A DNA stretch of 64,000 nt from a virus. The notes below the pieces were generated by a model. That model ran no database searches. It saw nothing but the letters and a program-made list of their open reading frames with translations, and was not told where the DNA came from. A program made the translations under genes and the position numbers. The DNA is taken from IMG/VR virus record IMGVR_UViG_3300034061_005646, positions 1 through 64,000 of that record, one strand, 5' to 3'. This document shows positions 50,215-58,583 of this stretch, piece by piece (position 1 is the first letter of the stretch; each line of letters begins with the position of its first letter).

Positions 50215-50925
50215 ATGAAATACATTCATAAAAAAACCAAAGCGATTGCATATCAATCTGACCTAAATCCAGATACCTATGTCTTTATTATGCCGGATAA
50301 AAACATGTACGCTATACCAAGAGAAATAATAGAAATATCAAACGATTGGGAAGAATATAACCATACACCAGAAAACATAAAACAGCTTATGGACGTCCCT
50401 TGCTTATCAATTAATGAAATAGCAATGGTTTATAAAACTGCCAATAGAGAACATCACAAATCAGAATGGGGGTTGGATGATAATGCTAGAAAGCTTGTAA
50501 AAATGGTTCTAGAAAAGGTAATGGGAGAAAATATTGAAATAGGACTTGCTGAAGGAAAAATAACAACAGAGTCTTCAAAAACCGAATTGCCTTTATATCC
50601 AAAAATTATAACATTAAGGGAAAGACAAGACCACAGCTTTAAATATAGAGTACAAACTTTTGTAAAGCCTGATAGCGCACCAGAGGGAGTTTATTTATTG
50701 GTTGAAAGAATCACTATTCATAAACCAGCAGTAACAGCTTTGTTTTCAGAGGTGGTAGAAAAAGATAAAACGTCTTTTATATCAGAAGGTTGTCAAATCA
50801 TTAATACAATATATGATGAACGAAAACCCGGCCCTTGGCTTTGTACAGAAACATACATAAAGCAACATGTCCAAAGACTAATCAACTTATCACAAAATAA
50901 TAACTTTCAATTTCAAATTATATGA
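50215..50925 (+). CDS. Hypothetical early protein, two-domain
   Basis: The product has 236 residues. The first 60 form a small beta-rich part (TKAIAYQSDLNPDTYVFIMP), a helical linker follows (DDNARKLVKMVLEKVMGENI), and the last 100 have LYPKIITLRERQDHSFKYRV and GVYLLVERITIHKPAVTALF. It overlaps the following gene by 4 bases. No known fold is recognised. Confidence 0.65.
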   Translation: MKYIHKKTKAIAYQSDLNPDTYVFIMPDKNMYAIPREIIEISNDWEEYNHTPENIKQLMDVPCLSINEIAMVYKTANREHHKSEWGLDDNARKLVKMVLEKVMGENIEIGLAEGKITTESSKTELPLYPKIITLRERQDHSFKYRVQTFVKPDSAPEGVYLLVERITIHKPAVTALFSEVVEKDKTSFISEGCQIINTIYDERKPGPWLCTETYIKQHVQRLINLSQNNNFQFQII

Positions 50926-51182
50926 AAGGCTTAATTCACAGAGAAGAAGGAAAAAAGATATTTACCTTTGTTTCGATTGAGGATTCAAAAAAAATGATAG
51001 AAGATGGATTCAAAGGACCTTTCTATGGAAGATACGCGCTCAATTCAATATTCAAAGATCCTGTTCTATTTGGCAGTTTTCCACACCCACTTGAAACCTT
51101 AAGAACATGGAAAGAGTTTCCTGAAGATGGTTGCATACCGCTTGCAACATTAGATCAATACAACGAATTTTATAAAAAATGA
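50922..51182 (+). CDS. Small hypothetical protein
   Basis: The product has 86 residues with KGLIHREEGKKIFTFVSIED and a Pro/Phe-rich middle (SFPHPLETLRTWKEFPEDGC). It shares 4-base overlaps with both neighbours, which supports a translated operon. No family is recognised. Confidence 0.6.
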   Translation: MKGLIHREEGKKIFTFVSIEDSKKMIEDGFKGPFYGRYALNSIFKDPVLFGSFPHPLETLRTWKEFPEDGCIPLATLDQYNEFYKK

Positions 51183-51472
51183 AAAACAGCATTCAAAACT
51201 TCACCGAATTCGAATACACGGCAAAAGACCAGGACTCACTTGAAGTCATTACTGATGTAGTTCTTATAAATGACGAATCAACAATTCCAATAGAAGATGT
51301 TATCAAGTCTTACATAAAAAGACACCCTATTATTTCCCTTAATGGAAATACATGGAGTTTGGAAGGGTATCAGCCAACAGGAAAAAGAATAGAAAAACAA
51401 GTAACATACACTGTTACAAGCCAAAGATCAGACGAGTTTGATAAAGTATATCCAATAGTAGATGGCCTTTGA
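51179..51472 (+). CDS. Small hypothetical protein
   Basis: The product has 97 residues with IEDVIKSYIKRHPIISLNGN and EKQVTYTVTSQRSDEFDKVY. It looks alpha/beta and soluble. It overlaps its neighbours by 4 and 11 bases. No family is recognised. Confidence 0.6.
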   Translation: MKNSIQNFTEFEYTAKDQDSLEVITDVVLINDESTIPIEDVIKSYIKRHPIISLNGNTWSLEGYQPTGKRIEKQVTYTVTSQRSDEFDKVYPIVDGL

Positions 51473-51746
51473 AAACCTTTACAAAACCTCTGAGAAACTT
51501 AGAGATTTGTATCTTAAACAAAAAGCGATTGAAGACAAAGCTTATGAGTCCAATGATCCTACCGCTCGTGATGTTGCGAGAGCAGCACAACACAAAATGA
51601 GCGCATATTTGGATAGTATTATCATATTCTACGAAACAACGCTACAGCATGGCAAATTCGTAAGCCAGCGACATCATTGTAAAAGAATGATATTAGAAAT
51701 GAATCAAGCCTTTGGAGAAGGCTATTTCAAAAACAAAAAGTTGTGA
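51462..51746 (+). CDS. Small helical hypothetical protein
   Basis: The product has 94 residues, strongly helical (NLYKTSEKLRDLYLKQKAIE, ARDVARAAQHKMSAYLDSII). The stop overlaps the GTG start of the phosphoribosyltransferase-like gene by 4 bases, so the two are probably coupled. Confidence 0.6.
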   Translation: MAFENLYKTSEKLRDLYLKQKAIEDKAYESNDPTARDVARAAQHKMSAYLDSIIIFYETTLQHGKFVSQRHHCKRMILEMNQAFGEGYFKNKKL

Positions 51747-52276
51747 AAATAAACGTCATATCAGCATTTAAAACCTACGAAGAAGGCAAAGAAATGGCAA
51801 AAGCCATTAAGTACCCAGAAAAAGCAATTTATGAACATTATGAAACAGTATTATACAAAATGCTTAAAAATGTTCGATTAGGTGATGTACTTATACCAAT
51901 ACCAACAAAAAGGACATTTGAGTACACTAAACTATTATGTTTATGGGCATATCGTCAATTCAGAATAGACTTTGCATTTGCCATAAAAAAGCCTGAGCCT
52001 TATCCAAATTTTTGCGACATTAAACAAAAAGCAGATTTTAATATCAGTATGCTTCCTGATATCAAATTTGAGCTTGAGCCAGACATAAGCAAAACATCAT
52101 TTCAAAATAAATCAGGAATTGTATTAATTGACAATGTTTACGATACAGGAAAAACAGCTCAAGCAGCAATAGAGACACTTAGAAAAGTAACAGATTTGCC
52201 AATATCAATTTCAGTTATTGCTCCTGGCAAATATTATGAAAAAGGTATTGGTTATAATATGTCTAACTTGACTTAG
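51743..52276 (+). CDS. Phosphoribosyltransferase-like protein
   Basis: This 177-residue protein starts at GTG. Residues 126-138 read IVLIDNVYDTGKT, matching the PRPP-binding loop of type I phosphoribosyltransferases (hydrophobic strand, then DD-x-x-TTG-x-T). The second acidic residue is Asn and the first Thr is Asp, so PRPP use is uncertain. RLGDVLIPIPTKRTFEYTKL earlier could be the flexible-loop side. ComF- or purine/pyrimidine-type enzymes are the nearest pattern. In a phage this could salvage bases or make a nucleotide signal. It sits in an operon of small unknown genes. Confidence 0.65.
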   Translation: MKINVISAFKTYEEGKEMAKAIKYPEKAIYEHYETVLYKMLKNVRLGDVLIPIPTKRTFEYTKLLCLWAYRQFRIDFAFAIKKPEPYPNFCDIKQKADFNISMLPDIKFELEPDISKTSFQNKSGIVLIDNVYDTGKTAQAAIETLRKVTDLPISISVIAPGKYYEKGIGYNMSNLT

Positions 52277-52300
52277 TACAAAAACAACAGAAGAAAAATT

Positions 52301-52717
52301 ATGACAGATTTTAAACACACAACGGAGCCGTGGGTACTTGAAGAACGAGAATTACAAATGAACATGGTATTTGTAATGTCAGAAACTACAAAAGCACAAA
52401 TCACAGCCTTGCTAAATAGCCGAATAGGTAGAAAAGATGCCAAACGAATCATTGAATGCGTAAATGCCATGGCCGGTATTGAAAGTCCGCAAAAGTTGCG
52501 CGAAGCTTGGGATGCCGTAAAGCACTTGAAACTTTATAAATATCACAGAATAGAAAAAGAACACAAAAGAACACTAAAAAAAATAGGAAAAGCAAAAGCC
52601 GTTATTAATGGCTCATTAGACGGACTTGAGCTAGATAACACATTAGATGTTATAGAAAAGTCAACAGTCATATCAATACTTAGAAACCTAATAACAATTT
52701 TAGAAAATGACAATTGA
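52301..52717 (+). CDS. Phage protein with RIIECVNAMAG motif
   Basis: The product has 138 residues. KDAKRIIECVNAMAGIESPQ matches a motif (RIVACVNALAGI) found repeatedly in small accessory proteins of phages and prophages; their function is unknown. The N-terminus contains TTEPWVLEERELQMNMVFVM, and the C-terminal half is helical and charged. It overlaps the next gene by 11 bases. Confidence 0.7.
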   Translation: MTDFKHTTEPWVLEERELQMNMVFVMSETTKAQITALLNSRIGRKDAKRIIECVNAMAGIESPQKLREAWDAVKHLKLYKYHRIEKEHKRTLKKIGKAKAVINGSLDGLELDNTLDVIEKSTVISILRNLITILENDN

Positions 52718-53201
52718 AGATTTTTATAAAGCAAATCGTTTTGCTGAAGTATTTTTGGTTTATAGACACAGATATGATAAAGCAGAACCTCCTTTACGTT
52801 TTAAAGATTTAGTGACTGAACATGCATTAGCAATTGAAAGAAACTACAATATAGCCCAAGAAATTCAGCAAAAAATCTTTGAAAGAGAAACCATACAAGA
52901 AGGAGATGCCATAACAATAAATGGAGTTATAAGAGGATTTGTTACAAATAATTTGTATCAAAACGAAACAGAAAATGCATTACAAGCATTTGGAGGTGTT
53001 CTTTCTATGAACCACCACAGAAACCCTTACGGTCAAGGATCTTATTCTGGTTTGTGTGGAGATCTATATAAATACAGAAAAGCAATAGATACAGAAATGC
53101 ATATCAGAAGTACTGGGTGGTTTTGGGCTGATAATTCATCAGGAGGTGCAAGAGGGCTTGATTATGCATTTCAAGTTAAAATTTGGAAACTATATGTTTA
53201 A
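52707..53201 (+). CDS. Hypothetical protein before methyltransferase
   Basis: The product has 164 residues. An N-terminal helical part (MTIEDFYKANRFAEVFLVYR) is followed by GDAITINGVIRGFVTNN and a Gly/Ser/Trp-rich C-terminus (STGWFWADNSSGGARGLDYA). It overlaps the start of the methyltransferase by 8 bases, suggesting coupled translation. No family is recognised. Confidence 0.62.
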   Translation: MTIEDFYKANRFAEVFLVYRHRYDKAEPPLRFKDLVTEHALAIERNYNIAQEIQQKIFERETIQEGDAITINGVIRGFVTNNLYQNETENALQAFGGVLSMNHHRNPYGQGSYSGLCGDLYKYRKAIDTEMHIRSTGWFWADNSSGGARGLDYAFQVKIWKLYV

Positions 53202-55146
53202 CGAAGAATTTTACCCAACCCCGCCCGAAATAGCCAAACGGATGTGGCAAAAAGCAAACTGTCACGGAAAAAACGTACTAGATCCATCATGCGGAAAAGG
53301 AGACCTTTTAGCTGACCTTAATGGCAATTATTGGTATACTTGGAGAGATGATGATAATGATGAAAGAGGATTTTGGACAAGGGCTGAAAACAGATTTGGT
53401 ATTGAAATAGAACCAGAGCTTCAGGCTATTGCAAAAGATAAAGGAGTCTCAATCATAGGAAACGACTTTCTTACCACAGATATTGAAGTCAAAATAGATG
53501 TTATCTACATGAACCCTCCATTTAGTAATGGTGATGAACACTTGCTTCGTGCATGGGATGTAATCGCTCCTGGAGGTGTTGTTGTTTGCTTATTGAACGA
53601 AGAAACAATAAATAACCCATATACTAAGCGTAGGGAACTCCTTAAATCCATTATTGAAAAAAATGGTGAAGTAGAAAGATGGGGGGCCTGTTTTGCTGAA
53701 TCTGAAAGACCAACCAACGTAAACGTTGCTTGCGTTAAGCTTGTAAAACCAGATGATGAAAGACGGTTTGAATACAAAGCAGACGGGTTTCAAACAGAAC
53801 AAAGAGCAAAGTTTCAGTCTGAAGAACTTGTTGAAACTGGAGGACTTGTAAAATCAGATATGCTACTTGCACTAGAAAGGGCATATCATGAAGCAAAAAC
53901 AGCATTTGGTGAATTACTTATAGCATTAAGCAAGGCTGAGTCGATTTCAAGAAACTTCAAAGAAGATAATACTTACTCTTTGTTGAATGTAATAGACATC
54001 ATAAAAGAAGCTAATACAAACGAACATCGCTATGAGATATTTACCAATAGATTACGAGCACAGGCATGGAAATTTATCATTGACAAAACCAACCTTCGGA
54101 ACATTGCTACATCACGACTTCGGAACGACCTTGATTCTTTCTTAAAAGAGCAATCAAACATTGCTTTTACAAAAGAAAATATCATTGCTGTCATCGAAAT
54201 GTTATACTTTAACCAAGGAGCATATATCCAAAAAGCCGTTTCTGATGTATTTGACCAGCTTGTTTCCTATGATAAAGAGAATAAGGTACATTGGGAAGGT
54301 TGGAAGACAAATGATGCTTATAAAGTAAATTATAAGGTTATTATGCCTTATATCGTTGAATACGAAAAAGTTTACACTCACAGACCTTGGAGTTTTGCTT
54401 ATCATGGTGGTGGTCGTAATTTCTTAAATGACATTGACATTGCTCTTTGTTTTGTGTCAGGAAGAAAACTAGAAGAGGTAAATACCCTTGAAGCTTCTAT
54501 CAATAGACAGTTTGATGTAGCAAACCGACATAAAGATTTGGAAAGCACAAAAGGATCTTCAACATTCTTTGAATTCCAATTCTATAAAAAGGGTACACTA
54601 CACCTTTGGTTTAGGGATGAAGAAACATGGATGCGATTTAACTTAATGGCTGCTGCCGGTAAAGCATGGCTTCCACCAAATGACATCAAAGCGCAAGAGG
54701 CTGAAGAAAAACTGAGAATGAAAAAACAAAAGTTTTCTGATGCTGCATGGGTAAGAGTAGAAAAAGAAAAAGCAAAACGCGAAAAATGGCTTCGTTCTGT
54801 TGAAATAAACTTTTTTCCGGGTAATGAACGAGGCAATGAGCTTTGCAAAATACTGTCGACTGCGGGATTTATCAATGAAGTAGATAAAGAAGCAGCAAAT
54901 TGGCTTACAACAAGAAGAAAAGCACTGTATCGAATCATGGACAATGTAGGCGATATTAGAATCTACAACAATGAAGATGATTGTATTGGTCGTGTATCGC
55001 TAACAACACCAGAAGGAAAAATAAAACCTATCAAAGAGGTTGCTCAAGATGTTATTGACAACATCCTTGATGAAGAGCCTGAAGAAATCATTCAGCAAAC
55101 AATAGAATTTTTAGACTCAAGTAAACAACAAACAACCCTATTTTAA
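53194..55146 (+). CDS. DNA methyltransferase (N6-adenine type) with DUF4942
   Basis: The start is ATG 53194 (MFNEEFYPTPPE); a GTG at 53146 lies inside the previous gene. The product has 650 residues. Residues about 8-36 read YPTPPEIAKRMW then VLDPSCGKGDLL, the SAM-binding motif I, and near residue 106 YMNPPFSNGDEHLL is the catalytic motif IV (NPPF). The second half has FFEFQFYKKGTLHLWFRDEE and a long helical part that fits DUF4942, a domain found with methyltransferases in Bacteroidetes mobile elements. It probably methylates adenine in phage DNA to resist restriction. No restriction partner is seen. Confidence 0.85.
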   Translation: MFNEEFYPTPPEIAKRMWQKANCHGKNVLDPSCGKGDLLADLNGNYWYTWRDDDNDERGFWTRAENRFGIEIEPELQAIAKDKGVSIIGNDFLTTDIEVKIDVIYMNPPFSNGDEHLLRAWDVIAPGGVVVCLLNEETINNPYTKRRELLKSIIEKNGEVERWGACFAESERPTNVNVACVKLVKPDDERRFEYKADGFQTEQRAKFQSEELVETGGLVKSDMLLALERAYHEAKTAFGELLIALSKAESISRNFKEDNTYSLLNVIDIIKEANTNEHRYEIFTNRLRAQAWKFIIDKTNLRNIATSRLRNDLDSFLKEQSNIAFTKENIIAVIEMLYFNQGAYIQKAVSDVFDQLVSYDKENKVHWEGWKTNDAYKVNYKVIMPYIVEYEKVYTHRPWSFAYHGGGRNFLNDIDIALCFVSGRKLEEVNTLEASINRQFDVANRHKDLESTKGSSTFFEFQFYKKGTLHLWFRDEETWMRFNLMAAAGKAWLPPNDIKAQEAEEKLRMKKQKFSDAAWVRVEKEKAKREKWLRSVEINFFPGNERGNELCKILSTAGFINEVDKEAANWLTTRRKALYRIMDNVGDIRIYNNEDDCIGRVSLTTPEGKIKPIKEVAQDVIDNILDEEPEEIIQQTIEFLDSSKQQTTLF

Positions 55147-55349
55147 TGGCAAAATTCAGAGTAAAAGTAAAGTACGAATTTGTAGTGAATTACGCAATTA
55201 AAGCGAATTCACAAGAAGAAGCAAACAGGTTTGCTTTAGACCATTGTGGTTTGGTATTAGGTGGAGATATCCATTCATCATTACCAAGCGAAGATGTAGA
55301 TTGGGTGGCAAACGTGCACCCGGACAAATCAATATTTATAGATGAATAG
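55146..55349 (+). CDS. Small hypothetical protein
   Basis: The product has 67 residues: MAKFRVKVKYEFVVNYAIKA and EEANRFALDHCGLVLGG, a strand-helix pattern like small phage proteins with a ferredoxin-like half. It overlaps the methyltransferase stop by one base and the next tiny gene by 8. Confidence 0.6.
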   Translation: MAKFRVKVKYEFVVNYAIKANSQEEANRFALDHCGLVLGGDIHSSLPSEDVDWVANVHPDKSIFIDE

Positions 55350-55479
55350 AAAAAACATAAAAGATCTGAAGAAAAATCTTTCCGGATGGTATGTTCTGTG
55401 GTCATACGAACATGGCAAAAACCTATTCTCTCAAACAAAAAAGGGAATGATAGAACTGTTAAAAAAAAATAACAATTAG
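55342..55479 (+). CDS. Tiny basic protein
   Basis: The 45-residue frame begins MNRKNIKDLKKNLSGWYVLW and ends LLKKNNN. It is basic with several aromatic residues. It starts within the last codons of the preceding gene and ends 11 bases before the next, so it fits the packed operon. Confidence 0.5.
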   Translation: MNRKNIKDLKKNLSGWYVLWSYEHGKNLFSQTKKGMIELLKKNNN

Positions 55480-55490
55480 GTATATAAATT

Positions 55491-55721
55491 ATGTCAAACG
55501 GAAAACTAACGCGGGCAAAAGCCCTAAACATGGCCACACCAGAACAAACTATTCAGGAGTTTGTAAATGCTATGAAAACAGCAGGTGCAGAAATCGTATC
55601 AGTCAATCAAAGACCTGAAGATAAAGTGTACATTACCTACACAATAGAATGCTCACCAAACGAGTTTGAAATGGAGCTTAAACCCTTAATTACTGAAATG
55701 AAACAATGGTTGGAGAAATAA
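55491..55721 (+). CDS. Small hypothetical protein, paralogue A
   Basis: The product has 76 residues with NAMKTAGAEIVSVNQRPEDK, then VYITYTIECSPNEFEMELKP. The pattern AGA-E/K-I-x-S ... ED ... I-x-YTI ... NEFE also occurs in the protein at 56658-56900, so the two are probably diverged copies. Alpha-beta-beta layout. No function is recognised. Confidence 0.62.
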   Translation: MSNGKLTRAKALNMATPEQTIQEFVNAMKTAGAEIVSVNQRPEDKVYITYTIECSPNEFEMELKPLITEMKQWLEK

Positions 55722-55885
55722 AAGAGTTTACTTTTTACCTAATACACGACTTAGGTAAAGTGAGAATCAAAACAACCGGCACCGATAAAATGGATGCTGC
55801 ACGGAAAATAGCAAAAGCTGAGAAATGTCCACTTTCAGCAATAGTATTTTTAAAAAAAAGAAAAAATGGAAAATCGGTTAGTTAG
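55706..55885 (+). CDS. Small hypothetical protein in overlap
   Basis: This 59-residue frame begins MVGEIKEFTFYLIHDLGKVR and ends RKNGKSVS. It looks like a strand-strand-helix-strand micro-domain with a basic tail. It overlaps the previous gene by 16 and the RadC-like gene by 20 bases. A clean frame filling an otherwise empty gap supports it. Confidence 0.55.
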   Translation: MVGEIKEFTFYLIHDLGKVRIKTTGTDKMDAARKIAKAEKCPLSAIVFLKKRKNGKSVS

Positions 55886-56315
55886 GTACAATCTTGTAAA
55901 AGAAGAAATCCAAGTTTTAACCCAAACAATTAGAACATCAAAAGATGCAGCAACCTTGTTAAAAGACCTATATACCAAAGAAGGCGTAGGTACAGACATA
56001 GTTGAATCTTTTTTCATAATGACTTTAAATAGAAAAAACAAAGTAACTGGGTATAAAAAGATATCTGAAGGATCGAGAAGCGGAACAATCGTAGACATTC
56101 CAATAGTGCTTAAATTTGCCGTTGACAGTCTTGCTCATGGGATCATTTTGGCTCATAACCACCCATCAGGAGAATTATCTCCAAGCAATCAAGATAAAGA
56201 GCTTACAACCAAAATTATCAATGCCGGGAAATTTATGGATTTGAATGTATTAGACCATATTATCCTTACAGAAAATAGCTATTACTCATTTGCAGACGAA
56301 GGAATTTTATCATGA
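55866..56315 (+). CDS. radC: RadC-like JAB-domain protein
   Basis: The product has 149 residues. It matches the RadC pattern along its length: FFIMTLNRKNKVTGYKKISE, a GT turn, then IILAHNHPSG with His97 and His99 and Asp110 in SPSNQDKELT (the JAMM metal site), and DHIILTENSYYSFADEGIL at the end. The N-terminal helix-hairpin-helix of cellular RadC is missing. RadC genes are frequent in phages, plasmids and islands; the name comes from an old repair phenotype that was later withdrawn, so the true function is unsure, with a role in DNA processing or replication fork handling suspected. Confidence 0.85.
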   Translation: MENRLVRYNLVKEEIQVLTQTIRTSKDAATLLKDLYTKEGVGTDIVESFFIMTLNRKNKVTGYKKISEGSRSGTIVDIPIVLKFAVDSLAHGIILAHNHPSGELSPSNQDKELTTKIINAGKFMDLNVLDHIILTENSYYSFADEGILS

Positions 56316-56668
56316 ACAAAATAATCGAGCAAATAGCTGATCTCATTGAATATGATGATTTAGCTGAAGATCAAAAACTCGAAGCTATCAAAGACATCAT
56401 CAAAGATGTAAAAGATGCTGAGAAAAAAGAAAACCATGACATCATTGTCATATTAGACCACAACTACCAACTTGGTTACGTTTTACCTTCAAGAAAACCA
56501 AAATCAGATGAAGAACCTGAAGAATTGTATGAAAACATTCTCAGAGAAAATGGAAGAAAACCGTCTGAATGTAGCTGGATGGTAGTAAAAGGAAGTGAAT
56601 TCTGTATTCACAATAGATCAAACTACGAAATAGAAATTTACGAAGAGGAAACAGAAAATGAAGAATGA
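56312..56668 (+). CDS. Acidic hypothetical protein
   Basis: This 118-residue, very acidic protein (IEYDDLAEDQKLEAIKDIIK; end EEETENEE) has a central strand part (IIVILDHNYQLGYVLPSR). The acidic nature resembles DNA-mimic or inhibitor proteins of phages, but no family is recognised. It overlaps both neighbours by 4 and 11 bases. Confidence 0.6.
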   Translation: MNKIIEQIADLIEYDDLAEDQKLEAIKDIIKDVKDAEKKENHDIIVILDHNYQLGYVLPSRKPKSDEEPEELYENILRENGRKPSECSWMVVKGSEFCIHNRSNYEIEIYEEETENEE

Positions 56669-56900
56669 TCCAAACGACATCGCAAAACCAGACAGAGTAA
56701 GAATTAAAACTGTCTATGAAATTGAACATGCCGAAGATTTAAGAAATGCTGAAGCAATTATGAGAAATGCAGGTGCAAAAATAGCAAGCACAGAGCCTTA
56801 TTATGAAGATGAGTGCGCTGAAATTGTCTATACTATAGACATTTCCTATAACGAATTTGAAAAGCGTTATGCGGAAGAATACGAAAAGGTTTACGGATGA
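56658..56900 (+). CDS. Small hypothetical protein, paralogue B
   Basis: The product has 80 residues with IMRNAGAKIASTEPYYEDEC, then AEIVYTIDISYNEFEKRYAE. It resembles the product at 55491-55721 over about 40 residues. The copies flank the RadC-like gene. No function is recognised. Confidence 0.62.
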   Translation: MKNDPNDIAKPDRVRIKTVYEIEHAEDLRNAEAIMRNAGAKIASTEPYYEDECAEIVYTIDISYNEFEKRYAEEYEKVYG

Positions 56901-57205
56901 GAATACTCACGTTTGAGTACTCAGAAAATTCATCTGGTGTCATTTACTCATGGGGAGCAACTAACTTCAAGACCAAAGAAGAAGCTATCGAAGCCATTAA
57001 CAAAAAAGCCTACCCTGAGCTTAAAGTCATTAAAGAAGGATTTTCATGGGAAACAAAAGCTGAAAAAGGCTTTACCAAAAAGATTATTCTTGTATCTGAA
57101 GAAACAATAGAAATGTTTAAGGCTGCATTGCCAAGCCTTAACGACCAACAAAGGTCCTTATACAAAAGGATAATAGAAATAATAGAAAAACAACCAATCA
57201 TTTAA
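56897..57205 (+). CDS. Small hypothetical protein
   Basis: The product has 102 residues: MRILTFEYSENSSGVIYSWG, a basic middle (ETKAEKGFTKKIILVSEETI) and a C-terminal helix (LNDQQRSLYKRIIEIIEKQP). It overlaps the previous gene by 4 bases and ends 2 bases before the DUF932-like gene. Confidence 0.6.
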   Translation: MRILTFEYSENSSGVIYSWGATNFKTKEEAIEAINKKAYPELKVIKEGFSWETKAEKGFTKKIILVSEETIEMFKAALPSLNDQQRSLYKRIIEIIEKQPII

Positions 57206-57207
57206 TT

Positions 57208-58122
57208 ATGTCAGAAGTAACAGAATCAACAGTAATTGAGTCAAACTCAAACCATGTATCACCTTTAACAGTTGCGGATCTTGGATTTCGCAATTTCATT
57301 AAAGACAAGCAAGGCAACATCATCGGATCTAACGGTGAAAAGTGTCAGCCTGCTATCAGTATTCCATTTGAGCAATTTAACCGCTCATTAGAACCAGGAA
57401 GAAAGTCAAGGACAGTTCCTTACTCTGGCCATCAGATCCTTCACGGCATTCACAAAAGAATTGCCGAAAAGACAGGACAGGAATATCAATTTGGTCAGGT
57501 GTTTGTTTACCGCGATAGCATGAGCCATCCCGGATTTGTAAACAAGGCTACACCAGAAGCAAACCAAATCTTATTGCCAACCACAACCATTGACAACCTT
57601 GTATTTGAGCGTTTTATTGGTACTGTAGATCTTATCGGTAATGCTGATATGAACCTTCGCCTTGCTGTAAAGTATGAGGAAGATAAGTTTGAAATGGCTT
57701 TAGGTACCAATGTAAAAGTTTGTGAAAACTTTAACATCTTCGGTGGTAAGCGTGAAATGACTCAACGAGGCATCACTTACGAGAAATTGATGGAAAACCT
57801 TGAAGAGTGGTTATCAGACGTAGAAGGTCAATTTAATCAGGATTTAAAAACAATCGCTGAGCTTGCATCAAGACCTATTGACCGTCAAGAAGGCCATCGC
57901 CTTATCGGTGAAATGATGGAACGCTATCACGAACCAAAAGAAACAGTTATGCAAGTAACTGACATTACCCGCTTTGCTGAGAAATTCCACACAAAGCCGG
58001 TAAACAGCTTATGGGATTTTACCCAATTAGGTACCGAAGTTATTCGTTTTGACGATAATTCAGGTAATGCTGTATTGGAGAATATCCAAAAATGGAATGA
58101 TTTTGTCATTTCTAAAATATAA
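57208..58122 (+). CDS. DUF932/DUF3871-like protein
   Basis: The product has 304 residues. The middle contains LRLAVKYEEDKFEMALGTNV followed by KVCENFNIFGG, close to the VGxKxxVCxNxxxxxG segment of DUF932/DUF3871 phage-plasmid proteins, and the end has the NSLWDFTQLGTEVIRFDDNS segment typical of that family. Members are widespread in Bacteroidetes mobile elements and phages, with unknown function and a suspected role in replication or DNA metabolism. A strong terminator follows. Confidence 0.65.
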   Translation: MSEVTESTVIESNSNHVSPLTVADLGFRNFIKDKQGNIIGSNGEKCQPAISIPFEQFNRSLEPGRKSRTVPYSGHQILHGIHKRIAEKTGQEYQFGQVFVYRDSMSHPGFVNKATPEANQILLPTTTIDNLVFERFIGTVDLIGNADMNLRLAVKYEEDKFEMALGTNVKVCENFNIFGGKREMTQRGITYEKLMENLEEWLSDVEGQFNQDLKTIAELASRPIDRQEGHRLIGEMMERYHEPKETVMQVTDITRFAEKFHTKPVNSLWDFTQLGTEVIRFDDNSGNAVLENIQKWNDFVISKI

Positions 58123-58138
58123 CATTACCAAATAGAAC

Positions 58139-58161
58139 AGGTAGGGGATTTTCCCCTACCT
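58139..58161 (+). terminator. Terminator after the DUF932-like gene
   Basis: AGGTAGGGGA and TCCCCTACCT form a 10-base-pair stem with a 3-base T loop, followed by TAATTTTT. It lies 16 bases after the stop. Confidence 0.8.
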
Positions 58162-58175
58162 TAATTTTTACCAAT

Positions 58176-58583
58176 ATGAGCGAAATCAAACCATTGTATG
58201 TGTATTCTGCTGAACAAGCAACAGATATGTTTATTATAGCTACACAAAAAGCGTTAAAACATATAGAAAATCCAAACTCCGAAAAGATTGCTGGAGAAAT
58301 CTTAGGTACCTTCAGTATTCACGTTGCAAGGTTTCATCGCGTAAAAAAGTATTTTGGCAAGGGATTAGAGAACCAAAAGGTTTTAGGACCTTTAGATATT
58401 ATCTGGCTGCACACAACCATGTGTATTGATGCAAGAATAGCTTTATATGCCAAAGGTGTATCAATTGATGAAATTGATACTTTTTTATATGTACAGCAAG
58501 GCATATACTTGCATGATATTATCAAAATAGATCCTGTACTCGAACAAGTAGACAAAGAACAAAATGGAAGACTACAAAATTAA
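58176..58583 (+). CDS. Hypothetical helical protein
   Basis: The product has 135 residues, mostly helical (ATDMFIIATQKALKHIENPN, DIIWLHTTMCIDARIALYAK). It overlaps the next gene by 20 bases. No family is recognised; it is translated after the terminator, so it probably depends on read-through or a hidden promoter. Confidence 0.62.
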   Translation: MSEIKPLYVYSAEQATDMFIIATQKALKHIENPNSEKIAGEILGTFSIHVARFHRVKKYFGKGLENQKVLGPLDIIWLHTTMCIDARIALYAKGVSIDEIDTFLYVQQGIYLHDIIKIDPVLEQVDKEQNGRLQN

